Of a stretch of 64,000 bases of DNA, positions 21,094 through 28,880 are shown piece by piece. The DNA comes from Novosphingobium sp. Gsoil 351 (GTDB lineage Bacteria; Pseudomonadota; Alphaproteobacteria; Sphingomonadales; Sphingomonadaceae). The stretch spans positions 959,501-1,023,500 of the forward strand of contig NZ_CP046120.1 in NCBI RefSeq assembly GCF_009707465.1, in the 5' to 3' direction. The translations under genes and the position numbers were made by a program. The notes below the pieces were generated by a model. The model searched no databases. It was not told the DNA's origin and saw nothing but the letters and a program-made list of their open reading frames with translations. Position 1 is the stretch's first letter. Each line of letters starts with the position of its first letter.

Positions 21094-21819
21094 TTAGTTT
21101 TGCGCGAGATAGACCGCGAACCCCGCCAGCGCCAGCAGTGTTCCCAGCGGCAGCGCGGTATCGGCGGCGGGCGCGCGGCGGGTAAGCATCAGCCCGGCGA
21201 CGGCGATCAGCCCCAGCAGGCTGGCCGCGAGCAGCGTCTCGACCACGCCCAGCGGGCCCAGCCAGAGGCCGATTCCGCCTAGCAGCTTGGGATCGCCCGC
21301 CCCCAGCCCCTCGCGCCCGCGCCAGCCGCGATAAAGCGTCGCCGCCAGCCACAGGATGCCGAAGCCCAGCACCGCGCCCAAGAGCGGCCCGGCGAGCAGG
21401 ACGGGATGGCGGACCGCGGCGAGGCCCGAAAAGACCAGTCCTGTCGCCGCAAGCAGCAGGACCAGCCGGTCGGGCAGCCACAAATGACGCAAGTCGAGCA
21501 GGCCGAGCAGCAGCAGCTGCCAGCCCAGGATCAGGCCAAGGCCCAGCGTGGCGCCATCGCGGGCGAACAGCGCGGCGACGATGCCCACCATCGCCCCCCC
21601 GGGTTCGGCGGCAAACTGCCATGGGTCGATCGCGCCGCCACAGGCGCTGCAGCGGCCCCGCAGCATCACGAACGACACGATCGGGATCAAATCGGACGGC
21701 CCCAGAACCCGCCCGCAGCAATCGCAGCGCGAGCGTCCCGCCACGACGGATTCGCCCTTGGGCAGGCGGATCAGCGCGGCGCCCAAGAAACTTCCGACGA
21801 TCGCGCCGAGCAGCGCCAT
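21094..21819 (-). CDS. Prepilin peptidase (A24 family)
   Basis: This inner-membrane aspartic protease cleaves and N-methylates type IV prepilins or type II secretion pseudopilins. The 241-residue protein has the cytoplasmic zinc site (C32/C35 and C57/C60), the first catalytic aspartate D108 in LLDLRHLWLPD, and the second, D175, in the GAGDPK motif, all within about seven membrane helices. ATG 21819 leaves a short N-terminus that still includes the conserved GSFLGAALIRLP. No pilus or secretion genes are nearby, so it serves a system encoded elsewhere. It is divergent from the thiolase gene; the 148-base gap must hold both promoters. Confidence 0.9.
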   Translation of the reverse strand: MALLGAIVGSFLGAALIRLPKGESVVAGRSRCDCCGRVLGPSDLIPIVSFVMLRGRCSACGGAIDPWQFAAEPGGAMVGIVAALFARDGATLGLGLILGWQLLLLGLLDLRHLWLPDRLVLLLAATGLVFSGLAAVRHPVLLAGPLLGAVLGFGILWLAATLYRGWRGREGLGAGDPKLLGGIGLWLGPLGVVETLLAASLLGLIAVAGLMLTRRAPAADTALPLGTLLALAGFAVYLAQN

Positions 21820-21967
21820 GACAATCGCAGTCTCGCCACGCGAGAAAACCGCAATGGTATCCGTCCAAAGGTCGGCCAGCGCGCGCTCCCGTTGCCAATT
21901 GTGCGCTGCAACGATAAGCGCAGCGGCGATCCTCGAATCTCGTTACCGCGTCAGAAAGGCCTTCGCC

Positions 21968-23164
21968 ATGCCCCAGTTTTCCGCCGCCGATCCGATCGTG
22001 ATCCTCTCCACTGCGCGCACTCCGATGGGAGGGATGCAAGGATCGCTGGCCGATGTCTCGGCGACCGACCTGGGTGCCACTGCGGTTCGCGCTGCGGTTG
22101 AGCGCGCGGGCGTGGACGGCGCGGCGATCGACCGCATCTATATGGGCTGCGTTCTCCCCGCCGGCCTCGGCCAGGCTCCCGCGCGCCAGGCCGCGATCAA
22201 GGCCGGGCTGCCCAAGTCGGTCGAGGCGACCACGGTCAACAAGGTCTGCGGCAGCGGCATGCAGACCGTGATCATGGGGGCGGAGGCGCTCGCCAGCGGA
22301 ACAGTCGACCTCATCGTCGCGGGCGGGATGGAAAGCATGACCAATGCGCCCTACTTGCTCAAGAAGCACCGCGGCGGCGCACGGATCGGCCACGACACCG
22401 CCTATGACCACATGTTCCTCGACGGGCTGGAAGACGCCTACGAAGCCGGCCGGGCGATGGGCACGTTCGCGCAGGACACCGCAAACGAATATCAGCTGAC
22501 CCGCGAAATGCAGGACGACTACTCGGTCGAATCGCTGCGCCGCGCCAATGCCGCGATCGCGTCTGGCGCGTTCGCCGACGAGATCGTCGCGGTCACGGTC
22601 AAGTCGCGCAAGGGCGAGGTCAGCGTCGATACCGACGAGCAACCCGGCAAGGGCAATCCCGAGAAGCTGCGCCAGCTCAAGGCCGCCTTCGCCAAGGACG
22701 GCACCATTACCGCCGCCTCGTCGAGCTCGATCTCAGACGGCGCCGCCGCCGTGGTGCTGACCCGCCAGAGCGAGGCCGACAAGATCGGCGCCAAGCCAGT
22801 CGCCAGGATCGTCGCGGTCGCGGCGCACGCCCAGGAGCCCAAGGACTTTACCATCGCTCCGGTCGGCGCGATCACCAAGTTGCTCGAGAAGGCCGGTTGG
22901 AGCGTCGGCGACGTCGATCTGTTCGAAGTGAACGAGGCGTTCGCCTGCGTCGCGATGTTCGCGATGCACGATCTCGGCATCCCGCACGGCAAGATCAACG
23001 TCAACGGCGGCGCGACCGCACTGGGTCACCCCATCGGTGCGAGCGGTACGCGGATCATCGTCACTCTGATCAACGCGCTGAAAAATCAGGGTAAAACCAA
23101 GGGTGTCGCCAGCCTGTGCATCGGGGGCGGCGAGGCTACCGCGATCGCGGTGGAGTTGGTTTGA
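21968..23164 (+). CDS. Acetyl-CoA acetyltransferase (thiolase)
   Basis: This biosynthetic-type thiolase reversibly condenses two acetyl-CoA to acetoacetyl-CoA, feeding polyhydroxybutyrate, ketone-body or fatty-acid metabolism. The 398-residue protein has nucleophile C94 in NKVCGSGMQT, the GHPIGASG histidine motif and the second cysteine in SLCIGGGEAT near the C-terminus. It starts MPQFSAADPIVILSTARTPM. The longer open frame upstream overlaps the divergent prepilin peptidase and is not coding. It is monocistronic, with a lipoprotein gene 79 bases downstream. Confidence 0.94.
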   Translation: MPQFSAADPIVILSTARTPMGGMQGSLADVSATDLGATAVRAAVERAGVDGAAIDRIYMGCVLPAGLGQAPARQAAIKAGLPKSVEATTVNKVCGSGMQTVIMGAEALASGTVDLIVAGGMESMTNAPYLLKKHRGGARIGHDTAYDHMFLDGLEDAYEAGRAMGTFAQDTANEYQLTREMQDDYSVESLRRANAAIASGAFADEIVAVTVKSRKGEVSVDTDEQPGKGNPEKLRQLKAAFAKDGTITAASSSSISDGAAAVVLTRQSEADKIGAKPVARIVAVAAHAQEPKDFTIAPVGAITKLLEKAGWSVGDVDLFEVNEAFACVAMFAMHDLGIPHGKINVNGGATALGHPIGASGTRIIVTLINALKNQGKTKGVASLCIGGGEATAIAVELV

Positions 23165-23213
23165 GCTTATCCACCGGCGGAGTCGCTTCTGTACGGGCCG
23201 GGTGATACCGTCG

Positions 23214-23235
23214 TCCCCTTCGCAACCGAAGGGGA
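23214..23235 (+). promoter_or_regulatory. Hairpin overlapping the lipoprotein gene's ribosome-binding site
   Basis: An 8-base perfect stem (TCCCCTTC at 23214-23221, GAAGGGGA at 23228-23235) with a 6-base loop lies 8 bases before the ATG at 23244. The right arm contains the AGGGGA Shine-Dalgarno sequence, so the folded form would hide the ribosome site. It could also help end the thiolase transcript, but no T run follows. Confidence 0.5.
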
Positions 23236-23243
23236 GACCTGTC

Positions 23244-23656
23244 ATGAAGAGACTTGCATTGATCGCCGGCTTGGCCCTGCTCGCCTCGTGCGGCTCGAAA
23301 GCGCCCGCGCCCGAAGCGACGGCCAGCGCCGACGATTCGATCCCGATGGACGTGAACGCCGGCCCCTCCACGGCTCCCGTGGCCGCAGCGACGCCCGGGA
23401 GCTACGACGTGACGGGTCCCGACGGGACCAAGAGCGTGGATACCCTGATGGGCGACGGCACCTACGTAAGCCGCGACTTGAACGACAAGGTCACCGACAA
23501 GGGCACCTGGACGAGCAAGGACGGCAAGACCTGCTTCACGTCAGCGGGCAAGGCCGAGATCTGCTACGCCGAAACCCCCGCGCCGCGGATGGCAGTTTCT
23601 CAGCAACCGGCCCCGACGGTAAAGTTGCGCAGGTCAAGCCGCACGCCAAGACGTAG
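23244..23656 (+). CDS. Small outer-membrane lipoprotein of unknown function, frameshifted near its end
   Basis: The protein starts MKRLALIAGLALLASCGSKA, a lipoprotein signal with lipobox LASC and lipidated Cys at residue 16. The mature part contains GSYDVTGPDGTKSVDTLMGD and GTWTSKDGKTCFTSAGKAEI with a likely disulfide pair. After ...CYAETPA the frame is lost. The next frame supplies AADGSFSATGPDGKVAQVKP to a TAG at 23656, repeating the TGPDG motif seen earlier in the protein. One missing base near 23585 in the CGCCGCGGAT stretch accounts for this and would give 137 residues. Read without correction the frame runs on to 23900 through the neighbouring antisense gene, which is not plausible. Resembles short lipoproteins seen in sphingomonads; role unknown. 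Confidence 0.7.
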
Positions 23657-23662
23657 TTCGCG

Positions 23663-23712
23663 GATCTGGGGCGAGGGCGTGATGGCTTCAGGGCTCGCCC
23701 TCGCCCCAGATC
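23663..23712. terminator. Bidirectional hairpin between convergent genes
   Basis: A perfect 17-base inverted repeat (23663-23679 and 23696-23712, arms GATCTGGGGCGAGGGCG and complement) with a 16-base loop lies where the lipoprotein (+) and SH3-protein (-) genes converge. The right arm also encodes the last residues of the minus-strand protein (AIWGEGE). Stem strength and place suggest a shared transcription stop, though there is no T tract on either strand. Confidence 0.65.
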
Positions 23713-24158
23713 GCGCTTGCCCTGATCCAGGCGGCACGACCGGTGACGTCGAACTTGCACCAACCGTTTTCACAGGCGCCGACCCTGCCGACGACCCCCG
23801 GTTCCGCTCTCCACATGACCCGGCCCGCGCCGGGCTTTTCCCGCATTTCTGCAATCGCACCCTGGACGATTGCGGTCTGCTTTCGGCTGAGGAAGCGTGA
23901 CAGCACCCAGCCGCGAGCGCCGTCGGGATCTTCGACCAGACGCCAACCCTCGTGCAGGCGGACGACCTTGAGCGGCAGCAGCTTGCGCTTGTAGACCCAC
24001 ACGATGCGATAGTCGCGAGCGGGGCCGACACGCATGTTGACGACGTCTGCGGTGAGCGAGGCCCAATACGGCAGGCCATCGTCGTCCATGGCGCGGGCAG
24101 GAACGGCGAGCGGCATGGTAGACAGCAGGACGGCGAGCAAAAGCAGGGTGCGGCGCAT
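23688..24158 (-). CDS. Exported SH3-domain protein
   Basis: A signal peptide (MRRTLLLLAVLLSTMPLAVP, cleavage after ARA) is followed by about 133 residues forming two bacterial SH3-like units. One is VNMRVGPARDYRIVWVYKR and the second is around EKPGAGRVMWRAEPGVVGRV, ending in CKFDVTGRAAWIRAS. Such domains (SH3_3/DUF1058 group) bind peptidoglycan or protein partners in the periplasm. ATG 24158 is chosen because it begins the signal peptide. It is divergent from the 2-hydroxyacid dehydrogenase gene, 86 bases apart. Exact role unknown. Confidence 0.85.
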   Translation of the reverse strand: MRRTLLLLAVLLSTMPLAVPARAMDDDGLPYWASLTADVVNMRVGPARDYRIVWVYKRKLLPLKVVRLHEGWRLVEDPDGARGWVLSRFLSRKQTAIVQGAIAEMREKPGAGRVMWRAEPGVVGRVGACENGWCKFDVTGRAAWIRASAIWGEGEP

Positions 24159-24244
24159 CGCCGGGTTCCTAACCTGCATCGTGCTTGCTGCAAAGCCGTA
24201 GCCGCTTGACCGCCCCGGCTCCGCGGGCCTAGCGATGGCCAGCG

Positions 24245-25276
24245 ATGAGCCACCCCGCAACCGCCCCCGCCGATCGCTCGCAGACCCGCCGCGTCGAGGG
24301 CAAGCCGCGAGTGGTGGTGACCCAACGCCTGCTACCCGCGACCGAGGCGCGGCTGGCGGAATTGTTCGACTCCCGCTTGAGCAGCCACGATACCGCGATG
24401 ACGCGCGAAGACCTCGCGACGGCGATGCAGGACGCCGACGTCCTCGTCCCCACCGTGACCGACCGCATCGACGCCGCGCTGATCGAACGCGCCGGGCCTC
24501 GGCTGGGCCTGATCGCCAGCTTCGGCGCGGGGACGGATCACATCGACCTCCACGCCGCGCGCGCCCGCAAGATCATGGTCACCAACACGCCCGGCGTGTT
24601 CACCAATGACACCGCCGACATGACGATGGCGCTGATCCTGTCGGTGCCCCGCCGGTTCGTCGAGGGCGGTCGGATCCTGCGCGCTGGCGAGTGGACAGGC
24701 TGGGCGCCTTCTACGCTGCTCGGCCACCGAATTGGCGGCAAGACGCTGGGCATCGTCGGGATGGGCCGGATCGGCCAGGCGGTCGCCCACCGCGCCCGCG
24801 CCTTCGGGATGAGCGTGATCTATCACAACCGCCACCGTCTGCCCGAAGCGGCCGAACAGATGCTCGGCGCGCGCTACGAGGCCGATCTCGACATGCTGGT
24901 GGGTGAAGCCGATGTCATCACCCTGCACTGCCCGTCAAGCGCCGAGACCCACCACCTGATCGACGCTCGGCGCCTCGCGCTGATGAAGCCCGACGTCTAT
25001 TTGGTGAACACCGCGCGCGGCGACTTGATCGACGAGGACGCATTGATCGACGCGCTCGAGAACGAGCGCATCGGCGGCGCGGGCCTTGATGTCTACGCGC
25101 ACGAACCCGCAGTCGATCCGCGCCTGATTGCGCTGAGCAATGTCAGCCTGTTGCCGCACCTGGGCAGCGCTACCTTCGAGGGGCGCGAGGCTGCGGGCGA
25201 GAAGATCATCGCCAACATCCGCTTCTGGGCCGACGGCCACCGCCCGCCCGACCAGGTGCTCGAGGGGTGGAGCTGA
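24245..25276 (+). CDS. D-2-hydroxyacid dehydrogenase (glyoxylate-reductase-like)
   Basis: This is a cytoplasmic NAD(P)H-dependent enzyme interconverting 2-oxoacids and D-2-hydroxyacids. The 343-residue protein has the Rossmann motif GMGRIG at residues 172-177 and the catalytic triad R258 (NTARGD), E287 (HEPAVDP) and H305 (LLPHLGSAT). TNTPGVFTNDTADM is also present, typical of glyoxylate/hydroxypyruvate reductases. The first 20 residues are a polar extension. It is transcribed alone; an ammonium transporter gene follows 119 bases later. Confidence 0.9.
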   Translation: MSHPATAPADRSQTRRVEGKPRVVVTQRLLPATEARLAELFDSRLSSHDTAMTREDLATAMQDADVLVPTVTDRIDAALIERAGPRLGLIASFGAGTDHIDLHAARARKIMVTNTPGVFTNDTADMTMALILSVPRRFVEGGRILRAGEWTGWAPSTLLGHRIGGKTLGIVGMGRIGQAVAHRARAFGMSVIYHNRHRLPEAAEQMLGARYEADLDMLVGEADVITLHCPSSAETHHLIDARRLALMKPDVYLVNTARGDLIDEDALIDALENERIGGAGLDVYAHEPAVDPRLIALSNVSLLPHLGSATFEGREAAGEKIIANIRFWADGHRPPDQVLEGWS

Positions 25277-25301
25277 CCCAGGCTCGGCGCAACAATCCAT
25301 T

Positions 25302-25335
25302 GGCGCTGAGCTTGTCGAGGTACCGTTCCTTCTCT
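25302..25335 (+). repeat. Fragment of a dispersed intergenic repeat
   Basis: The stretch GCGCTGAGCTTGTCGAGG followed by TACCGTTCCTTCTC resembles short repeats I recall from sphingomonad intergenic regions (CTGAGC-TTGTCGA type). Only this partial copy is seen here, in the 119-base gap before the ammonium transporter gene. Assignment is from memory of the pattern and is tentative. Confidence 0.35.
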
Positions 25336-25395
25336 TAGAGGACCTCGCAAGCAATAGCGGCTCTTCAGCGAGCTAAGGGCGAACGGGGATTGGGG

Positions 25396-26694
25396 ATGCG
25401 CGCATATTTGACGGCGGTCGGCCTGTTGGCCTTGGCCAGCCCGGCGTTTGCACAAACCCCTGGCACGCTCGACATCGCCGATAGCGGCGACACCGCCTGG
25501 GTGCTGGTGTCCGCCGCCTTCGTGCTGCTGATGGCGGCGCCGGGGCTGACGCTGTTCTACGGCGGGCTGGTCCGCGCCAAAAGCTTCCTCAGCGTGCTCG
25601 TCCAGTGTGGCGCGATCGTCGCGGTGTGTTCACTATTGTGGGTGGTCTGCGGCTACACGCTCGCGTTCGGTCCAGTCGGAAACGGCTGGTTGGGCGGCGG
25701 CGATGCGTTCATGCTGCGCGATCTGGGCAACGTCCGCGATGGCCTGACCATTCCCGAGAGCGCCTTCGCCTTGTTCCAGTTGACGTTCGCCGCGATCACC
25801 CCCGCGCTGATGGCAGGGGCCTGGGTCGATCGGGCGCGGTTCGGCTGGGTGGTGGGGTTCTGCGCGCTGTGGGGGCTGGTGGTCTATGCTCCCGTGGCGC
25901 ACTGGATCTGGGGCGGCGGCTGGCTGGCGACGCGCTTCGGTACGCTCGATTTCGCAGGCGGGATCGTCGTTCACACCACGGCCGGGGTCTCTGCGCTGGT
26001 CGCCGTGCTGCTGCTTGGCAAGCGCCAGGGCTTTCCCAGGACGCTGATGCTGCCGCACAGCCCGGCGCTGACGATGGCCGGGGCGGCGCTGCTGTGGATG
26101 GGCTGGTTCGGCTTCAACGGCGGCTCGGCGCTCGCCGCCAACGACGATGCCGCCGCCGCGATCATCAACACCCACATCGCCGCGAGCATGGCCGCGCTGG
26201 CCTGGCTGGCGATCGAGAAATGGAAGGTCGGCAAGCCCACCAGCGTCGGCTTCGCCACCGGCGCGATCGCGGGACTGGCGACGGTGACCCCCGCTGCCGG
26301 GTTCATCTCGCCTGCCGCGGCGATGCTGTTCGGGGTGGTCGCGGCGGCGATCTGCTATGCCGCGATCCAGTTGGTCAAGCAGCGGCTCAAGATCGACGAC
26401 AGCCTCGACGTGTTCGCTGTCCACGGCATGGGCGGGATCACCGGTTCGCTGTTGCTCGGGCTGTTCCTCAACCCCGCGCTTGGGGGCACCGGCTATGCCG
26501 AGGGCAGGGGCATGGCGAGCCAGCTCGGCGCGCAATTCGCCGGGGTCGGCGTGGTCGCGCTGTGGAGCGCGGTGGGAACCGCAATCGTCGCGCTGGCGGT
26601 GTCGATGCTGATCCCGATGCGCGTTGGCGAAGACGAGGAACGCGACGGCCTCGACCTGGCCAGCCACGGCGAACGGGCGTGGGAGTTCGACTGA
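25396..26694 (+). CDS. amt: Ammonium transporter
   Basis: This Amt/Rh-family inner-membrane channel conducts ammonium/ammonia. The 432-residue protein starts with a cleavable signal (MRAYLTAVGLLALASPAFAQ) and has about 11 helices. It carries the conserved ITPALMAGAWVDRARFG and the pore histidines in IVVHTTAG and FAVHGMGGITGSLLLG. ATG 25396 follows a GGGG-type ribosome site; the TTG two codons earlier is less likely. No glnK/glnB gene adjoins it, which is unusual because amtB and glnK are normally paired. Nitrogen control therefore probably acts through a PII gene elsewhere. Confidence 0.94.
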   Translation: MRAYLTAVGLLALASPAFAQTPGTLDIADSGDTAWVLVSAAFVLLMAAPGLTLFYGGLVRAKSFLSVLVQCGAIVAVCSLLWVVCGYTLAFGPVGNGWLGGGDAFMLRDLGNVRDGLTIPESAFALFQLTFAAITPALMAGAWVDRARFGWVVGFCALWGLVVYAPVAHWIWGGGWLATRFGTLDFAGGIVVHTTAGVSALVAVLLLGKRQGFPRTLMLPHSPALTMAGAALLWMGWFGFNGGSALAANDDAAAAIINTHIAASMAALAWLAIEKWKVGKPTSVGFATGAIAGLATVTPAAGFISPAAAMLFGVVAAAICYAAIQLVKQRLKIDDSLDVFAVHGMGGITGSLLLGLFLNPALGGTGYAEGRGMASQLGAQFAGVGVVALWSAVGTAIVALAVSMLIPMRVGEDEERDGLDLASHGERAWEFD

Positions 26695-26706
26695 ACGAAG
26701 CCGCGC

Positions 26707-28134
26707 TCAATCCCCCGTCAGAATCCGATCGACCAGTTGCTTCACGGTCGGCGTGAAGTTGTTCGAATAGAACGGGTCTTGCCTGAAGCGGTAGGCGGCG
26801 TGGCCGGCGAACATCAGGTTGTCTTCGATTGGCTGGCCATGGGCGATGTCCTGCAAGGTCTTCTGGATGCAGAAGCTGCGCGGGTCGGCCAGGCGCCCGG
26901 TGGTGTAATCGTCGTGGTCCTTCCATGACGAGAACCCGCAGTGCGAGAGACAGCCCATGCACGCGGTCTGGTCGGCGCGGATCATCTCGCGTTCGGGCAG
27001 GGTTACGAACACCACGGTATCGTCCGGCGTCTTGAGCGCATGCTCGAAGCCCTGCGCGACCCAAGCCCGGGCACGGTCGCGATCCTTGGGCGTGACCCAG
27101 AAGTTCTTGCCCTTGACCCCGACGTCGAGCTGCACGGTATGCTCGCCAGCGGAGACCCGTGAGTAGGGAATCTGACGCTCGCTGCGCGCCTCCAGGCTGC
27201 GCAGGAACGGGGTCCGCACGGCTGAGGAATAGAACCCGGTCGGCGAAAACTTGTGGAGCAGCACGTCGCCCGGCTCGAGTTCGCGCAGCGCGTCCTTCCA
27301 GCCTTGCGGGATCGGGCTTTCCTCGGTCAGCAAGGGCCGCGTGCCGAACTGGAAGGCGATCTGGCCCAGTTCGGGATTGTCGATCCAGTCGTCCCACTCG
27401 CGCAAAAACCACACGCCCCCGGCCATCACGATCGGCACGCTCTCGGCAACGCCCTCGGCGCGCATCGTGTCGCGCAGCGCCTTGACCCGGGGATAGGGAT
27501 CCTCGGGCTTAAGCGGATCCTCGGCGTTGGACAGGCCGTTGTGCCCGCCCGCCAGCCACGGATCTTCATAGACCACCGCGCCGAGCAGCTCGGGCACCTT
27601 GTGATAGGCGCGCTTCCACAGCGCGCGAAAGGCGCGGGCCGAACTGATGATAGGCAGGTAGTGGACGTTATGACGCTGGGCGATCTCGGACAGCTTATAG
27701 GGCATCCCCGCACCGCAGGTGACCCCGGTGATCAGCCCGGGGGTCTGTTCGAGCACCGCTTCGAGGATCGGTTGCGCGCCGCCCATCTCCCACAGCACGT
27801 TGATGTTTATCGCGCCCTGCCCGTTCGACATTTCGTGCGCGCGGCGGACCTGCTCGACCGCACCGTCGATGGCGTAGCGGATCAACTGTTCGTGGCGCTC
27901 GAGCCGGGTGAGCTGCTCGTAGACCTGGGGTACGATCTTGCCCTCGGCATCGTAGCTGTCGGCGTTGACCGCGCTGACCGTGCCGATCCCGCCCGCGGCC
28001 GCCCAGGCGCCCGAGCTCTTGTGGTTGGTCGCCGAGACGCCCTTGCCGCCCTCGATCAGCGGCCACACCTCGCGGCCACCGTAGACGATAGGCTTCAGGC
28101 CCTTGAAAGCAGCCTGACCATTCAAACCCGACAT
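26707..28134 (-). CDS. Nitronate monooxygenase-like flavoprotein, long form
   Basis: This TIM-barrel FMN protein is related to nitronate monooxygenase (2-nitropropane dioxygenase). The family oxidises nitronates or reduces enoyl groups, but here the substrate is unknown. Residues 1 to about 330 include VSATNHKSSGAWAAAGGIGT, ITGVTCGAGMPYKLSEIA and VPIVMAGGVWFLREW. The C-terminal part has a cysteine pair in ACMGCLSHCGFSS and a further CIQKTLQDIAHG. At 475 residues it is longer than typical enzymes (about 320-380). ATG 28134 begins MSGLNGQAAFKGLKP. It converges on amt with 12 bases between stops. The C-terminal cysteine-rich section may bind metal. Confidence 0.8.
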   Translation of the reverse strand: MSGLNGQAAFKGLKPIVYGGREVWPLIEGGKGVSATNHKSSGAWAAAGGIGTVSAVNADSYDAEGKIVPQVYEQLTRLERHEQLIRYAIDGAVEQVRRAHEMSNGQGAININVLWEMGGAQPILEAVLEQTPGLITGVTCGAGMPYKLSEIAQRHNVHYLPIISSARAFRALWKRAYHKVPELLGAVVYEDPWLAGGHNGLSNAEDPLKPEDPYPRVKALRDTMRAEGVAESVPIVMAGGVWFLREWDDWIDNPELGQIAFQFGTRPLLTEESPIPQGWKDALRELEPGDVLLHKFSPTGFYSSAVRTPFLRSLEARSERQIPYSRVSAGEHTVQLDVGVKGKNFWVTPKDRDRARAWVAQGFEHALKTPDDTVVFVTLPEREMIRADQTACMGCLSHCGFSSWKDHDDYTTGRLADPRSFCIQKTLQDIAHGQPIEDNLMFAGHAAYRFRQDPFYSNNFTPTVKQLVDRILTGD

Positions 28135-28157
28135 CGCGTCCCTTGCTTCACCCGGCC

Positions 28158-28880
28158 TCAACCGATGGTGACCTCGCCCTTGGTCATCTTGCACGGCAGG
28201 ATCGCGTCCGGGGCCGGGCGCGCGCCTGCATCTTTCTCGAACTGCGCATAATAGCCCAAAATCTCGGGCTTGCGGACAAATTCGACCAGCCGATAGCCGA
28301 CCGCCTCAAATTCGCACTGGAGCAGCAACGGCGGGATGCCATGCTGGTCTGTCGGTCGGTCGCGATCGACCACGATGATCTGGCCGCCTTTCCTGAGAGC
28401 GGGCTGAAGCCGCCACAGGAACGCGTATGGCTCGGCCACCTCATGATACATGTGCACCATGAACACCCGGTCGAAGCTGTTTGCGGGCAGCCGGGGATCA
28501 TCGGGCGCGCCCGGCTTGATCGCGACGTTATCGAGCTTTTCGCGCTCGACTCGCTGGCCGAGCCGTTCGAGCGCGGCGCGATCGATGTCCTGCGCAAGAA
28601 CCTTGCCCTCGGCGCCGACCCGCGCGGCGAGGCGGATGGTGTAATAGCCATCCCCCGCGCCGATGTCCGCCACGGTCGTTCCCGGGTGAATTTTCGCCAG
28701 ATCCATCACCGTGTTGGCCTCGTTGCGGTCGTCGCGCGCCTCTTCGGTGGAGACCGAGTTACCGCCGAGCTTGGAGACCGGACGGTGCGCGGCGGGGAAT
28801 TGCAAGGCGGTGACGGCGCGCTTTTCGGAGCCGTGGCATCCAACCAGCACGAGCGCGGCGGCGAGCGCGAGGTATTTCAT
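28158..28880 (-). CDS. Lipoprotein with a class I SAM methyltransferase domain
   Basis: The N-terminus MKYLALAAALVLVGCHGSEK is a lipoprotein signal with lipidated C15. The mature protein has a Rossmann methyltransferase fold with the SAM motif VADIGAGDGYY (residues 70-80), acidic DIDRA after strand 2 and MVHMYHEVAEP. It resembles the predicted exported methyltransferases of COG4798. A SAM enzyme outside the cytoplasm has no obvious supply of SAM, so the true ligand is open. The ATG overlaps the prfB stop (ATGA), so the two are cotranslated. Despite that neighbour it is not the release-factor methylase PrmC, which is cytosolic and has an NPPY motif that is absent here. Confidence 0.82.
   Translation of the reverse strand: MKYLALAAALVLVGCHGSEKRAVTALQFPAAHRPVSKLGGNSVSTEEARDDRNEANTVMDLAKIHPGTTVADIGAGDGYYTIRLAARVGAEGKVLAQDIDRAALERLGQRVEREKLDNVAIKPGAPDDPRLPANSFDRVFMVHMYHEVAEPYAFLWRLQPALRKGGQIIVVDRDRPTDQHGIPPLLLQCEFEAVGYRLVEFVRKPEILGYYAQFEKDAGARPAPDAILPCKMTKGEVTIG

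Noticed and set aside
23657..23900. Continuation of the lipoprotein frame to a stop at 23900
   Set aside because: It crosses a strong hairpin and runs antisense to the SH3 protein. The alternative frame ends naturally at 23656 with a repeat of the TGPDG motif.
28158..28880. PrmC release-factor methyltransferase, suggested by the prfB neighbour
   Set aside because: It has a lipoprotein signal and lacks the NPPY motif; the real prmC is expected elsewhere.
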